Source: Charina bottae | Lineage: Eukaryota; Chordata; Lepidosauria; Squamata; Charinaidae | Reading direction: 5' to 3' | Length of the DNA: 64,000 nt | Assembly (NCBI GenBank): GCA_023362775.1 | Contig: JALMGJ010000001.1 | Location: 89,716,501-89,780,500 of the forward strand | In this document: positions 1 to 10,735 of the stretch, piece by piece | How positions within the stretch are numbered: position 1 is the first letter of the stretch | How the letters are laid out: every line of letters starts with the position of its first letter | Translations under genes and position numbers: made by a program | Notes under the pieces: generated by a model | Told to the model about the DNA's origin: nothing | The model's database searches: none | Seen by the model: only the letters and a program-made list of their open reading frames with translations

Positions 1-76
1 TCTTATCCTACAGTACTTCAGAACAGGGAAATTTAGGAAAGGAGATTCAGTGACATGCAGCAATTAAACCACCACC

Positions 77-93
77 ATTATTATTATTATTAT
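77..93. repeat. (ATT)n microsatellite, short
   Basis: A run of about six ATT units is directly visible. It has no associated gene. The DNA from here to position 596 shows no recognisable repeat or coding signal. Confidence 0.8.
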
Positions 94-605
94 AAAATTA
101 TATGACGTTGATCTACATGTCCATGCTGCCAACTCTGACATCCACAGCTGGCCACCTTACATGCAGGACAGGGTCACACAGAATCCAGATTTTGTATTTG
201 TTCTTTTCTTCTTTTTTAAATGTTTGGTTTTGTCTATCTCTAGCAATAGCCTTTGACTGGTTAAATCATCCAGTCGTATTTCTGTGCTCACAGTCAGAAG
301 AACGCATTATTGAAATTAGGTTGCTTTCCCCCTTGCAATCATCAGAAAAGCAGCACAGGTTGAGAGAGCCCTGTGTCACTCACAGACTGAGGTTACAGGG
401 TGGATGCCAGGGGAGATGCCCCCTGGAAGGTAGGTGAAGGAAGCAAGAATTACCAAACTGCCACCCTGAGGCAGAGACAGAGTGTGAGGACCCAGAGGAG
501 ATTTGATACCTTTAGCCTTCCACCCTACTGGCTCAGCCATTCCACTACAAGTGTTTTATCTGAAATGTTACGATCACCCAGCAGAGAAGCTATTTAGTCT
601 GAGGG

Positions 606-946
606 TAAAAAAAGGTAAAGGTTCCCCCCGCACAGTTGTGCAGTCGTGTCCGACTCCAGGGGCTGGTGCTCATCTCCGTTTGTAAGCCGAAGAGCCAGCG
701 TTGTCCAAAGATGCTTCCGCAGTCATGTGGCCGGCATGACGCATGTGGAACGCTGTTACCTACCCACCGAAGTGGTACCTATTTATCTATTTGCATTTGC
801 ATGCTTTCGAATTGCTAGGTTGGCAAGAGCTGGGGCGAGTGCGGGAGCTCACTCTGTCACACGGGGCTAGGGATTCGAACCTCCGAACTTGCGATCTTCC
901 GATCGACAAGCCTGGCGTCTTACCCGCTGAGCCACCATGCCCTGAG
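606..946 (-). mobile_element. Sauria-type SINE, full length with target duplications
   Basis: On the minus strand the element begins with a tRNA-like head: GCTCAGCGGGTAAGACGCC (A-box region) and GGTTCGAATCC (B box, near 870). It ends at the left with a BovB-like GTCGGACACGACTG segment and an AACCTTTACC tail. Perfect 9-bp direct repeats GTCTGAGGG flank it at 597-605 and 947-955, as expected of LINE-driven insertion. Sauria SINEs are known throughout squamates and are thought to use BovB machinery. This is the most complete copy of five in the window. Confidence 0.93.
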
Positions 947-1059
947 GTCTGAGGGCCCTGAAGTCTGAGGGAGCACGCTGTTATTAGCCTTTTGCAACAG
1001 CACAGAGCCATTGACTTGCAAGGCAGCAGTGAACTCAGTGACAAGATGGAACACCAAAG

Positions 1060-1252
1060 CCTATGCCCAGATGAAATATGAAAGCCAGCCGGGTGACCTT
1101 GGGCCAGTCACTCTCTCTCAGCCCAATTCACCTCACAGGGTTGTTGTTGTGGGGAAAAGAGGAGGAAGGAGTATTTGGTATGTTCGCCGCCTTGAGTTAT
1201 TTATAAAAATAATAAAGGCGAGATAGAAAATAAATAAATAAATAAATAAACA
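1060..1252 (+). mobile_element. CORE-SINE (MIR-like), 5' truncated, AAAT tail
   Basis: It contains the CORE-like segment GGTGACCTTGGGCCAGTCAC followed by a long tail, TTATTTATAAAAATAATAAAGGCGA, in two parts, ending in an (AAAT)n run. The tRNA-like head is missing or decayed. It matches, base for base over most of its length, the copies at 28515, 46431, 48378 and 52192. Confidence 0.85.
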
Positions 1253-1278
1253 CACACACACAAACACAAACACACAAA
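1250..1278. repeat. (CA)n microsatellite after SINE tail
   Basis: An interrupted CA run grows out of the AAAT tail of the preceding SINE. SINE tails commonly seed microsatellites. Confidence 0.75.
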
Positions 1279-1279
1279 G

Positions 1280-1835
1280 CTATGATACACTGAAGTAGAG
1301 TTTTGATGACACCGGAGATGATTCATTCCACTGATTAGCAGCAGCTCTCCAGGGCTTCAAATACCTCCAACTGAAAGTACCAAGAACGGAATCTAGAACC
1401 TTCAGCATTCAAAACATGTCTGCGGCTTCCCCTCTCTTATTACTTCTCACACATCAATTCAGCAAGGCCATAAAAATGTAACACCTCATGTCACTTAACT
1501 GAATTGTAGATATGCCATCCTCCTCCCACCTCCTTTCTCATTCCCCAAAGATACATGATGCATGTATCTGATGCATCCACTATTCCCAGTTCGTGTATCA
1601 TTTTCTCCTCTATTGAAATTGTGCATTTGGGAAATATGTAGACATGACAGCCTTAACTGGGGTCCAAGGACTCCCTAAAAAAGCAGAGACAGTTGCAGAG
1701 GTAGCAGTGATCATAGGCTGGAAGGCCCTGAGATGTTAGATCACCTTCTCGAAAAAAGAATTCTAGACAAGAATATAAAATCTCCTGCCAATAATAATGT
1801 TTTAACATGTGAGCAGCATCAATACTGTTTTTTTA

Positions 1836-1842
<7 letters not shown>
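1280..1842. other. Unassigned DNA
   Basis: No gene is seen. Around 1335-1362 the words AGCAGCAGCTCTCCAGGG and ATACCTCC resemble part of the tRNA-like SINE found at 21000 and 26280, so a decayed copy may lie here. The rest is unassigned. Confidence 0.4.

Positions 1843-1875
<33 letters not shown>
1843..1875. repeat. (TG)n microsatellite
   Basis: About 16 uninterrupted TG units. It abuts an old SINE-like segment on its right. Confidence 0.95.
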
Positions 1876-1879
<4 letters not shown>

Positions 1880-2085
1880 TTTATGTCCTGTCTTTCACTC
1901 AGGAGCTCAAGGCAATATACACAGTGCTCCCATTTTTTCCCCACATCAACAAAACCCTGTGAGATAAGTTGGGCTAAGAGAATTACTGCCCCAAAGTCAC
2001 CCAGTGAGCTTCCATGGCTGAGGGTAATGTTGAACTGGGCTCCCCCCACCGCCAGTCCAACACCTTGACTGCCACATCACAGGAC
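1880..2085 (-). mobile_element. Old CORE-SINE-like copy
   Basis: Read on the minus strand, it holds a diverged tRNA-like part, then a CORE-like part (GTGACTTTGGGGCAGTAATT), then CTCACAGGG-type and GGGGAAAAAATGGGAG words in the same order as the younger CORE-SINEs. Similarity is patchy, so this is an older or different subfamily. Confidence 0.5.
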
Positions 2086-2591
2086 CTCTCTTATAAGTAC
2101 TTAAATGCTGCAATTAGGGACCTGCAGTTCCACCTAGACAGCTTAATAACATCATAACCACTGAAAACAGTGACACGTAACATCAATAAACCTTTAACAT
2201 AAAAAAGCCATACGCATGACCCAGTAAATGGCTTTATACCTGTTTACTGTCAGAACAGTTAGCAATTTAACTGGAAGCACATTAAGAAGAATATTAAACA
2301 AGTTGTACTTTTGACTATTACAACTGAAGAAGCCAATTACATATTCCACCAGACAGCATGGCCAATACTTGAAATTCTGCTCCTTGTTTCTGCCAATCTA
2401 ACTAATCTCAAAGGCAAGCCGATAAGTAAGGCCACTGCAGTTAATATTTTTTCACAGACACCTTTAATTGGCAGATAGCATGACTTGAGACAATAGACAG
2501 CATTCAAAGGAGAATATATTTCTATTAGTCTTTTAACTCTTTCAGTCTTCTAATGGCAGATTTCACTGCCACTGCTGAAGAGAAATCTGTT
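2086..2591. other. Unassigned DNA
   Basis: AT-rich sequence with no open frame of note and no repeat that I can name. Confidence 0.4.
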
Positions 2592-2599
2592 GTCTAGAC

Positions 2600-2901
2600 C
2601 AGAGCTTTCCAAACTGTGTGTCGCGACACAAAAGTGTGTCGCCACACACAGCGTGGTGTGTCGCCACACCACCCGGAAGCGGTGGCGCGTGCGTGCACGG
2701 TGGCCGCGGCAGCAGCGTGGCTTCCGCGTTTTAGCAGAAGCTGCCGCTGCTGCTGGTGCCGCCGTGCACACGCGCGCCGCCGCACGCCCCCCGCGCCGCC
2801 ACCGTGGACGCGCGCGCCACCGCACGCCCCCCCGCCGTGCACGTGCGCCCCCCCGCGCCGCTGCTGGTGTGTCGCCAGCGGCAGCACTTTAGAAAGCCCT
2901 G
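2600..2901 (+). mobile_element. hAT-type MITE, GC-rich subfamily
   Basis: The ends are CAGAGCTTTCCAAACTGTGT on the left and AGAAAGCCCTG on the right. A perfect 8-bp duplication GTCTAGAC flanks it at 2592-2599 and 2902-2909. An 8-bp duplication and a CAG..CTG end are hAT hallmarks. The interior has no transposase. It is a run of CGCGCGCCGCC-type and GTGCACGCGCG-type words, very CpG-rich against an AT-rich background. Long frames across it are composition artefacts. It sits beside an L2 3' end. Confidence 0.9.
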
Positions 2902-3182
2902 GTCTAGACACAACCCTACTGGCATTTAGGAAATCCCTGAAAACCTGGCTTTTTCAGCAAGCTTGGGGATCCCAGAGAAATGGGGAGCCCGCGAGATGGT
3001 TACACTCTAGGTAAGATGCTGATCTGTTTTCCCAGAGTTTTATTTTATTTTTATGTTATTTGTATTTGTGGTTGTTTTTAATTGTTTTAACTGATTGTTT
3101 ATTGTACCCTGCCCAGAATCACATGTGTGAGATGGGCAGCTATATGAATCTGATAAACAAACAAACAAACAAACAAATAAAA
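2902..3182 (+). mobile_element. L2-like LINE 3' end
   Basis: Right of the MITE the plus strand reads LLAFRKSLKTWLFQQAW, which resembles the L2 ORF2 C-terminus (SLKTWLF motif). The 3' UTR words CTGCCCAGAATC and GAGATGGGCAGCTATATGAA follow, then an (AAAC/AAAT)n tail. It is 5' truncated, and the MITE sits at or inside its left edge. Confidence 0.75.
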
Positions 3183-3364
3183 TGTAGGTAAATACAAGCA
3201 CAAGGATTTCTTCAAATAATCTGGCTCCTAACCAGATTTAAGGCCAAAGCAAGCACTTCCATTTGGTCCAGAAATATACAGCTAACCCAGAGCAACTAGT
3301 ACAGAATCAGTATAGTATATTTTGCTTATCTGACAAAAGTAGGCATATTAGTGACTGTAACCTG

Positions 3365-3435
3365 CACCAGGCTAAATTTCTGGGTAATTCTCAAAGGCAA
3401 CCCAGTGTAGAGATTACTCCAATCTAGGTATTTTT
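3365..3435. repeat. Old interspersed repeat fragment, family A
   Basis: The string TCTCAAAGGCAACCCAGTGTAG followed by ACTCCAATCTAGGTA is shared, with substitutions, with 4840-4990 and 14130-14225. I recall similar sequence as an abundant old repeat in squamates but cannot name its class. Confidence 0.4.
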
Positions 3436-4390
3436 CACATTCTTGATTCTCCAGCATCTTAGATGGGGGGATTCACAGCTCGGGGGTGCTGTTCTTATTT
3501 TTAATGTAGAGGACACCAGTTTTTAACTACATCATTTCCCGTTTTAAGGCCTGCAAAGAGCTAAGGGGGAAAGAGAACCATTGCTACCAGAAAGAATAGA
3601 CAGCACTGAGCAAAAAGGATCAAAAGCCTGAACAAAAAGCGATTCTTGTATCAAATTGCCAAAATTAGGAAGACAAACTTCAAGAAATCAGCGAGGACCC
3701 TCACGTGGGCTGCCCAAAGATCCTCCTCCAAAGGGAGGCTTCCTGAACTAGCAGGAAGGCAATTCAGAGCTTTGCAGCTTCAGATAAAATCTTGATCATT
3801 ATCAACAGCTTTGAATGCAAGGACTTTGAAATATTCCCCTATTTATTCTCATTTTCCTGAGTGCAACAAGTTAAACTCATCAACCACTTTAAGCCCATCA
3901 TGCTAATCCAAGCTGCACATTTTGTATTACAGATCACCTTCCCTTGTTTTGCTGCAATGCTTATAAAAGAATGAAAAAGACCAGTGCCACACCCCACTTT
4001 TAACAAGCAAGGCACAAAGCTCCGGATTTTAAAATTATTCATTAAAATTAACAGCATCTCATGACAGTGTAGAATTTGTAAAATACATAACTGTAAAATA
4101 AAGGGTGAAACACACACTACTCCATAATTCTAAAACAGTTAATAATTATGTTATAATAATAGATAGGCAGAAATTTTTGGAAGGGACAATGGGACATAGT
4201 TTTTAACTCTCAAATTGAAGTGTAAAGTAGGATTTCTGGCACCAAAAAGCAGACAATGTGGATGCCAGTCTGGCCCCAGGAAAAGGCATTCCAAAGCTGA
4301 AATAACATGTCAGAAAACATGGGCATCCATGAGAGGGGCAAGGAGAGGAGCAAGTGATGTGACATCAAGTAAATGCTGTTACTTATGTAT
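3436..4390. other. Unassigned DNA
   Basis: No gene is seen. The part at 3690-3770 may be a further piece of the same old repeat family. A reverse-strand frame of 92 codons at 3839-4117 has no recognisable domain and ordinary AT-rich composition. Confidence 0.4.
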
Positions 4391-4398
4391 GTGTATCA

Positions 4399-4579
4399 CA
4401 GTGCTTTCCAAACTGCCAACTAAACCAAACTAAAACGCAGAAGCGCTGATGGTGTGCCGCTGCCGTCGTTGCTGCCGCCGCCGTGCACAACAACAACGCG
4501 CGCACCCCCGCGTCGCCACCATGCACGCCCCTGCTGCCGCTTCTGGGTTGTGTTGCAACACACAGTTTGGAAAGCTATG
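4399..4579 (-). mobile_element. hAT-type MITE, GC-rich subfamily
   Basis: The ends are CAGTGCTTTCC on the left and GTTTGGAAAGCTATG on the right. A perfect 8-bp duplication GTGTATCA lies at 4391-4398 and 4580-4587. The interior is CpG-rich (GCCGCCGCC, GCGCGCACCC). Both ends have point changes from the family, so it is an older copy. Confidence 0.88.
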
Positions 4580-4839
4580 GTGTATCATATGTTGGGATGC
4601 AAGCCTATAAAGGCAACGGTTGCCTGATGACATCATCACATACATTGTAAGTCATTGTGTTTTTTAATCTTACCTTTGAAAATTAGGTTTGTAAACAGCT
4701 CAGTATTGACTTGAGTGGCATGTAGGCACAATACATGTATTAATGAATGCTGAAGTCGACAGGTAGCCTATAGGCAACTAGTACAGTTACTTTAGGATCA
4801 GTATGACAATGGTCTACAAAGGATGTTCCAGACAGCAGG

Positions 4840-4990
4840 CTGGCTGCTTCATTCTGCACAGCTGCAGTCACCAAGTCATCTTTAAAGGCAGACCAAGATA
4901 AACTGCAGTGCAATACTCTATCCAGGAAGTTACTAGAGAGCAGACTACTGTGGCCAAGTCATCCCTGATATGATCACTGCTATTTCTCCT
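4840..4990. repeat. Old interspersed repeat fragment, family A
   Basis: It runs in the same word order as 14130-14225: GCTGGCTGCTTCATTCTGCA, then a TCTTTAAAGGCAGACC segment, then TGCAGTGCAATACTCTATCC, then TGTGGCCAAGTCATCCCTGA. No coding potential is evident. Confidence 0.45.
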
Positions 4991-6281
4991 TGCTAGCTTC
5001 TGTAATTACACCTATCCAAATACAGAGGAAGTCAAATCTATTGCCTCTTCTGGAAGAGAACTAATCTGAAAGAGTTGCTGAATATGCCTCACGGCCATAG
5101 TACTTATAGGAGGAAAAAATGTTGTTCCATCATCCATTCCTTCAGGTAGGAAGAACAATGGGAAGAGATGAAAGAAAAATGCTATAGAAAGCAATATGAA
5201 GGTTGGTTGTACAATAATACAGAGAATCTCACAAATCTCCACAAACCTGTAACAGACTTCCAAATACTCCTGCACGCTGATCATAGACATGAATCAGAGA
5301 ATCCATACAACTGGGTCAGAAGATCAACTATGCAAGTCCAGTATAGATACCATGCTACTGGCTTTTGAAGAATGGGAGCCTGATAAATGTCACAAGGAGG
5401 CCTTGACTAAACAACACCGCATAGCCTAACTTCGTGCCTGTTCAAAGTTTGGAGAAAATGAGACAATGCCACAATAACTTAAATTGATTGTTTCATCAAC
5501 TCTCTTTCAAGTAGTAGTACACACAGCAACACAAAGATGACTTCCTAGATTTCCAGGCAAATTTCTTTAGCAGTTATTCACATATAAGATTTGCAATGGC
5601 TTTGTTCAGCATCCATTCCTGGGGGCTTGGCCCTTTCCTGTTCTTTCACTGTTGCTACAGGATTTAAACCATGTTGTAATAAACATCTCTCTTCCCTGTC
5701 ACTCCCCTGCTCCCACAATTGCTTTAAAGATGACTGGGTGCCATGGGACCCAACCACCCATACCCCAAGAGCTTCCTGCATTTGATGGTCCTTCTTTGTT
5801 CCTTCTCTATTGATCCCACACTTTCAAACCATAACTCATCAGTTATATCACTCTTTATGCCTAGCATTGTTTTTCTAAGATCCCAGGCAAAGGGAAAATT
5901 CCTTGCCAATTATTATTTCTGATGGCCAACAATCGCCTTTCCTGTGTCATCCCCCTCTGCATCCTGCTGGGAAAACAGTAGGAATCTCTTTAATTGTTCA
6001 GAAGGCCTTCCTGCCATTTCTTTTCAGCTTAGAAACTGTAATAAAAGTTCAACCTCCAGGACAGAGGTGATTGAACACTACAGAATGTTCTGTAGCAAAG
6101 ACCAGGCAAAAAATAAAAATAAAACCAAACCCAGGCTCGCATTCATGTAAATTGTCTCCCCAACCCTGTTCCACAATGTATTATTTTGCAAGCTGCTATC
6201 ATGTGCTTTATCCTTGCTTCTCTTACTAGGTTAGAACTGCTACATCCTATTGTTTTACATCTGTATGTTTAGCAATGAAAT
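4991..6281. other. Unassigned DNA
   Basis: No gene or nameable repeat is seen. Frames of 60-90 codons occur on both strands but show no domain, no conserved motif and no biased codon use. Confidence 0.4.
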
Positions 6282-6290
6282 AAATGCAGA

Positions 6291-6670
6291 AGAATTGATG
6301 CTTTCGAACTGTGGTGCTGGAGAAGACTCTTGAGACTCCCTTGGACTGCAAGGAAGTCAAATCAGTCAATCCTAAAGGAAATCAACCCTGACTGCTCATT
6401 GGAAGGACAGATACTGAAGCTGAAGCTCAAATACTTTGGCCACCTAATGCGAAGAGAGGACTCACTGGAAAAGACCCTGATGCTGGGAAAGACTGAAGGC
6501 AAAAGGAGAAGGGGACGGCAGAGGATGAGATGGTTAGATAGCATCACCGATGTAATGAACATGAATTTGAGTAAACTCCGGGAGACAGTGGAGGCCAGGA
6601 AGGCCTGGCGTGCTATGGTCCACGAGGTCACGAAGAGTCGGACACAACTAAACGACTGAATAACAACCAA
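6291..6670 (+). mobile_element. BovB (RTE) LINE 3' end, subfamily 1
   Basis: The plus strand encodes the C-terminal part of BovB ORF2: IDAFELWCWRRLLRLPWTAR, then KYFGHLMRREDSLEKTLML, RRGRQRMRWLDSITD and VHEVTKSRTQLND, ending with a stop near 6658. These motifs are characteristic of BovB and give the GAGTCGGACACAACTAAACG 3' end that Sauria SINEs imitate. The copy is 5' truncated. A 9-bp duplication AAATGCAGA lies at 6282-6290 and 6671-6679. BovB is well known for horizontal transfer between squamates and ruminants. The reading frame is open over about 120 codons, so the copy is not very old. No function for the host is implied. Confidence 0.93.
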
Positions 6671-6679
6671 AAATGCAGA

Positions 6680-7399
6680 TATAGACCATTCAATAATGGG
6701 AAAAGAGATCACTGATGTTAGTGTTTTTTTTTAAGAACGATTTTCATTGTTCTACAAAGTTTTCATTCAAACAACATACTGTATACTTTCTTTAACTTGG
6801 TCCTGCTTCTTCTTTTATCTCTTGGCAAACTCAACCATGTGGCAGGTTTCCAAGTGAGCAGAGGATGATGAGTCTGCAAATTTGAAACGAAGGGTATATA
6901 CACAGACACATTTTTTAAGTTTGAATGATGTTATTGTTCATTATGTCAACAATAAAAGCCTAAACACTTGCAAAAAAATCTAAACTAGACATCTCAGTAG
7001 ATTAAGGGGTTGACATGACATGAGAATTTTGGGAAGCAGACCTGTATCAAGCATCATACATGGCAGGGCTGTGCAGTACTTCAGAGTTCATTAGAAAGGC
7101 ATTTCAGAACACATGAAAATAGAAACATAGCACCTCTGGGACTCATTAAAGCAGGAACATCTATTTCCTGGATCATGTGACTGCTAGGGGAAAGATTCTG
7201 TGGCAGCTATGCAAGCCTAGAAAAAGATGAGGCTACTTTAAAGAGTTGCACATAGGTGCTGCATTCATACTACAGGGCATTCCAAAACACCCCTTTGCAA
7301 ATGAATTCAAAGCACTGCACAATGCTAACACAACTATTTTTATGTTGTTTTCAGCAAACCATTCTTTCAGTTCCATGCTTACAAAAAAAAATAGCAAAA
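6680..7399. other. Unassigned DNA
   Basis: AT-rich, with no gene or nameable repeat. Confidence 0.4.
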
Positions 7400-7407
7400 T
7401 TCTACAG

Positions 7408-7611
7408 CAGAGCTTTCCAAACTGTGTGTCGCGACACAAAAGTGTGTCGCCACACACAGTCTGGTGTGTCGCCACACAACCTGGAAGCGCTGATCATCAT
7501 CAGCGCTTCCGGGTTTTCCCGTGGCGACACACCAACGGTGGTGCGCAAAAACCCGAAAGCAGCAGCAGCGGCGGTTGGTGTGTCGCCGCGGGAAAACTTT
7601 GGAAAGCCCTG
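7408..7611 (+). mobile_element. hAT-type MITE, hairpin subfamily
   Basis: The left end is CAGAGCTTTCCAAACTGTGT and the right end is CTTTGGAAAGCCCTG. The duplications are TTCTACAG (7400-7407) and CTCTACAG (7612-7619), 7 of 8 matching. The interior contains the inverted repeat GGAAGCGCTGAT / ATCAGCGCTTCC near 7484-7512, shared with copies at 42631, 43573, 49638 and 50205. Confidence 0.88.
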
Positions 7612-7641
7612 CTCTACAGCAATTTAGGAAAGTCGCACCAG

Positions 7642-7658
7642 CACACACACACACACAC
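7642..7658. repeat. (CA)n microsatellite, short
   Basis: About eight CA units just right of the MITE. Confidence 0.7.
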
Positions 7659-7659
7659 C

Positions 7660-8014
7660 CAAAAGGAAAATCTCAAATAGAATAAGCCAAAATTGCCTTG
7701 CACTATTACTATTACTTCTCATGACTACCTTAGAGGACTTTAATATTTACTGTGATGTAAGTACTCAGAATATTAAAACTTGCATATAAATAGTCCAATA
7801 CCAGGTGATTTTTAAAAAGTGTTGTTACTTTAATTTTAAAAAGCCTGTCTGCTCTCTGAGCATCTTATCTGATTTCAAGAGCCCTTAGATGTCTTGGCAG
7901 TCACCATCTGGATGATGATTGAGCTCCATAGACCCAAAACAGCATTTTTGATATAATGTTAATACGAACTAAAAATCCCAGTAGTCTATAATAAATGCAG
8001 AAACTGTGTGGAAG
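7660..8014. other. Unassigned DNA
   Basis: AT-rich with no recognised element. The left edge of the L1 fragment begins near 8015. Confidence 0.4.
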
Positions 8015-9215
8015 AGACAGTTTGCTTCAGTCACTGATAAATGTAGTTGTTGATCTTTCTCTAATCAAGCAAGTTAATTTTGCCATCTTTGCTAGCTCTC
8101 TCATCTTTACCAACCATTCCTCCATTATGGGTATTTCAGAGTCTTTCCATTTTTGTGCATATAATAGTCTCACAGCAGTAATCATCTATAAAAATAATAT
8201 TCCATGACTCTTTTCTAATTGGCTGTCCATTAATCCCAGCAAGAAAAGTTCTGGTTTCAATTGAATGTTGTTCTTTAAAATTCTTGTATTATTATATGTA
8301 TTTGAACCCAGAAATTTCTGGCTTTTTTACAAGTTCGCTAGGCATGATAAAATGACCCTTCACATTGTCCACATTTCCAACATAAATCTGAAGTACCTTT
8401 ATACATGCTAGACAATTTTTCTGGAGTCATGTACCAATGGTACACCAATTTTAAAAAATTATCTTTTAGATTATAACATAATATAAATTTCAATCCTTTT
8501 AACCACATATTTTCCCACTGTTCCATCAGTATATTGTGTCCAAAGTTCTTAGCCCATTTTATCAAACACTTTCACTTGTTCTTTCTTCAGTTTCAAATTT
8601 CAATAAAAGTTTATACATTTTAGCAATTACATGTTCATCATTTGCACATAATTCAACTTCAAATTCTGTCTTCTGCTGCTTAATTCCAAATGTCCTATTA
8701 TCTATCTTAAATCTTTCTCTTAACTGTGCATATGAAAACCATTGAAAACTAAATCCCTCTGCAGCCAATTGCTCTTTTGATTTCATCTTATACTCTCCAT
8801 GTTCCTGTTCTAACAACTCTTGATAAGTTAACCATTTTTCTTTACCTACTGTTTCTTTCCTGTAAAATGCTGCTTCTGCTGAGATCCATAAAGGCATTTT
8901 CCGGCACAGTCTGGTTTATACCTGTTCCATATTCTCAATAGGGCACTTCTAATATAATGATTCTTAAAATCTACATTAACCTTAACATTATCATACCATA
9001 GAAAACCATGCCATCCGAACCTCAGATCATGCTCTTCTAATTCTAAACTTCTTTTATTTCTCAGCAAAACCCACTCTTCCATCCAAACTAAGCACCAGTC
9101 TGCAAAATACAATTTCAAATCAGGCAGCCTCAATCCTCCTCATTCCTTTGCATCTTGAAATATTTTATATTTAACTCTTGGTTTTTTCCCTTGCCATACA
9201 AAAACATCTTAAAAT
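8015..9215 (-). pseudogene. L1 LINE ORF2 C-terminal fragment
   Basis: Read on the minus strand from 9215 down, the frames give GGLRLPDLKLYFADW (typical L1 ORF2 after the RT domain), KEKWLTYQELLEQEHGEYK, then LKDNFLKLVYHWYMTPEKLS and LCWKCGQCEGSFYHAWW (the C-terminal CCHC zinc-knuckle region). It ends near the motif corresponding to PTMEEWLVKMTELAEMAK. The frame is broken several times (frames at 9133-8846, 8897-8562 and 8565-8338). The reverse transcriptase core and the 3' UTR are absent, so it is a dead internal fragment. The sequence aligns with the copies at 24951, 33780, 37688 and 61545. Confidence 0.9.
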
Positions 9216-9440
9216 GTTTTTACAGAAAGACAGATCCTAGACTTTCTTTACATAAATTACAGTTCTCATGTGAACGTGAGAGACTGAATTTTACAGATGT
9301 TTAGTTCTTTCACTGGACTCATATTCTGACCTCAACCTCACTTTGGAATGCAAATGAACAATTCATAAATCTATTATGGGCTCAATAAGAAAGTTATTAT
9401 GTGACCCTTTAATATCACAGCTGGGACTTGACTCCACTTT

Positions 9441-9525
9441 TTCCTTCCTTCCTTCCTTCCTTCCTTCCTTCCTTCCTTCCTTCCTTCCTTCCTTCCTTCC
9501 TTCCTTCCTTTCCTTCCTTCCTTCC

Positions 9526-9575
<50 letters not shown>
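9441..9575. repeat. Compound (TTCC)n-(TATC)n microsatellite
   Basis: About 21 TTCC units with one slip are followed directly by about 12 TATC units. No gene is present. The long frames across it are low-complexity artefacts. Confidence 0.97.
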
Positions 9576-9678
9576 CAAATTTATTCCCCACCCATCTCAC
9601 TCAGAGTGACTTTGGGTGGTTGTAATAAAGGCTGTAAGACATATTTGGTAGATGTTAGGATGAAAGTATAAGCTTGAC

Positions 9679-10096
9679 TAGGCTGACCATACATCCTGTT
9701 TTGAACGGGACAGTCCCGTTTTTTTAGCATTTTTCAACTGTCCTGTTGTTTTGATAAAAATCTCAATTTTGTCCCGTTTTTTAAACCCGGCGGGAATGGT
9801 GCAGAAGGAGGATCCGAGCCGGAACTGCTGATTGGAGGCAGCCCAGAAGAGGAAGCCCTCCCGCCTATCAGCGCGTGGCAAAGGAGGGCGGAGAGGCGGG
9901 CAGACTGGGGGGCGGGGTTTGCAGGCGGGAGCCAATTGCACAGACTGGGGGTGGGGTTTGCAGGCGGGAGCCAATCACTCGGACCGGGGGGCAGGGACCC
10001 CTGTCTTTTTCATGAATACGGAATATTACATAAGACCCCGTCCCATTTTGCCATCCCAATGTCCCGTTTTTGTCTCAAGGAAATATGGTCAGCCTA
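9679..10096. mobile_element. hAT-like non-autonomous element (TAGGCTGACC ends)
   Basis: The termini are inverted repeats: TAGGCTGACCATAC on the left and TATGGTCAGCCTA on the right, with further matching GTCCCGTTTT words inside both ends. An exact 8-bp repeat AGCTTGAC flanks it at 9671-9678 and 10097-10104, favouring the hAT superfamily over TA-targeting groups. The middle has two copies of a unit of about 37 bp containing GGGGCGGGGTTTGCAGGCGG and CCAAT (9905-9985). There is no transposase. A similar GC-box/CCAAT block occurs inside the element at 56921. Confidence 0.8.
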
Positions 10097-10104
10097 AGCT
10101 TGAC

Positions 10105-10424
10105 CCCTGTTCACATGACAAATTTGTACTTTGGAATAATGAAAATTTGGAATTATTGGGTAAACTGTTTTTTTTAAAGACATGGACCACTAACAGCATT
10201 AATATTTTATATCAGTTTATTGTAAATCAAGTTTTTAAGCTATCTGAATTCTGTAATAAGGAATTAAGCTGCCTAAAACTGAGAAATGGAATTATATCTT
10301 ATCTCTTAAATTTGCAATTTGGCACAGATGCACTGGCTCTGTCCAAAATTCCTTAATTATTATAATTATTGGAATTTGTCTGCATTACATTCACACCTAC
10401 AGCAAGCTTTTATAAACAATTAAA
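10105..10424. other. Unassigned DNA
   Basis: AT-rich with no recognised element. Confidence 0.4.
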
Positions 10425-10735
10425 ACCAGTCCATACTCCAGGAAATAAAGCCAGACTGCTCACTTGAGGGAATGATATTAAAGGCAAAACTGAAGTAGTC
10501 TGGCCACATAATGAGAAGAAAGGATACCCTGGAGAAGATGCTGATGCTAGGGAAAGTGGAAGGCAAAAGGAAGAGGGGCCGACCAAGGGCAAGATGGATG
10601 GATGATATTCTGGAGGTGACAGACTTGACCCTGGGGGAGCTTGGGGTGGCGACGGCCGACAGGAAACTCTGGCGTGGGCTGGTCCATGAAGTCACAAAGA
10701 GTTGGAAGCGACTGAACGAATAAACAACAAAAAGT
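10425..10735 (+). mobile_element. BovB-like (RTE) LINE 3' end, subfamily 2
   Basis: The plus strand encodes the ORF2 tail MRRKDTLEKMLMLGKVEGK, then GRPRARWMDDILEVTDLTL and VHEVTKSWKRLNE, followed by a stop and AAACAACAAAAA. It aligns with subfamily 1 at 6291 but differs consistently (WMDDILEV in place of WLDSITDV). The copies at 12166 and 54536 share those differences, so a second lineage is present. It is 5' truncated. Stops interrupt the upstream part (10425-10500). Confidence 0.9.

Noticed and set aside
870..945. tRNA-like sequence with a good B box
   Set aside because: It is the head of a Sauria SINE. No cloverleaf or acceptor stem is intact.
2550..3014. Overlapping arginine- and alanine-rich frames on both strands
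   Set aside because: They coincide with the CpG-rich interior of a hAT MITE, where stop codons are rare for compositional reasons.
7408..7611. Spaced GTGTGTCG repeats considered as a CRISPR-like array
   Set aside because: Repeats are irregular, palindromic and bounded by transposon ends with target duplications. The DNA is vertebrate.
9376..9625. LPSFLPSF and IYLSIYLS repeat proteins
   Set aside because: Translation of the TTCC and TATC microsatellite.
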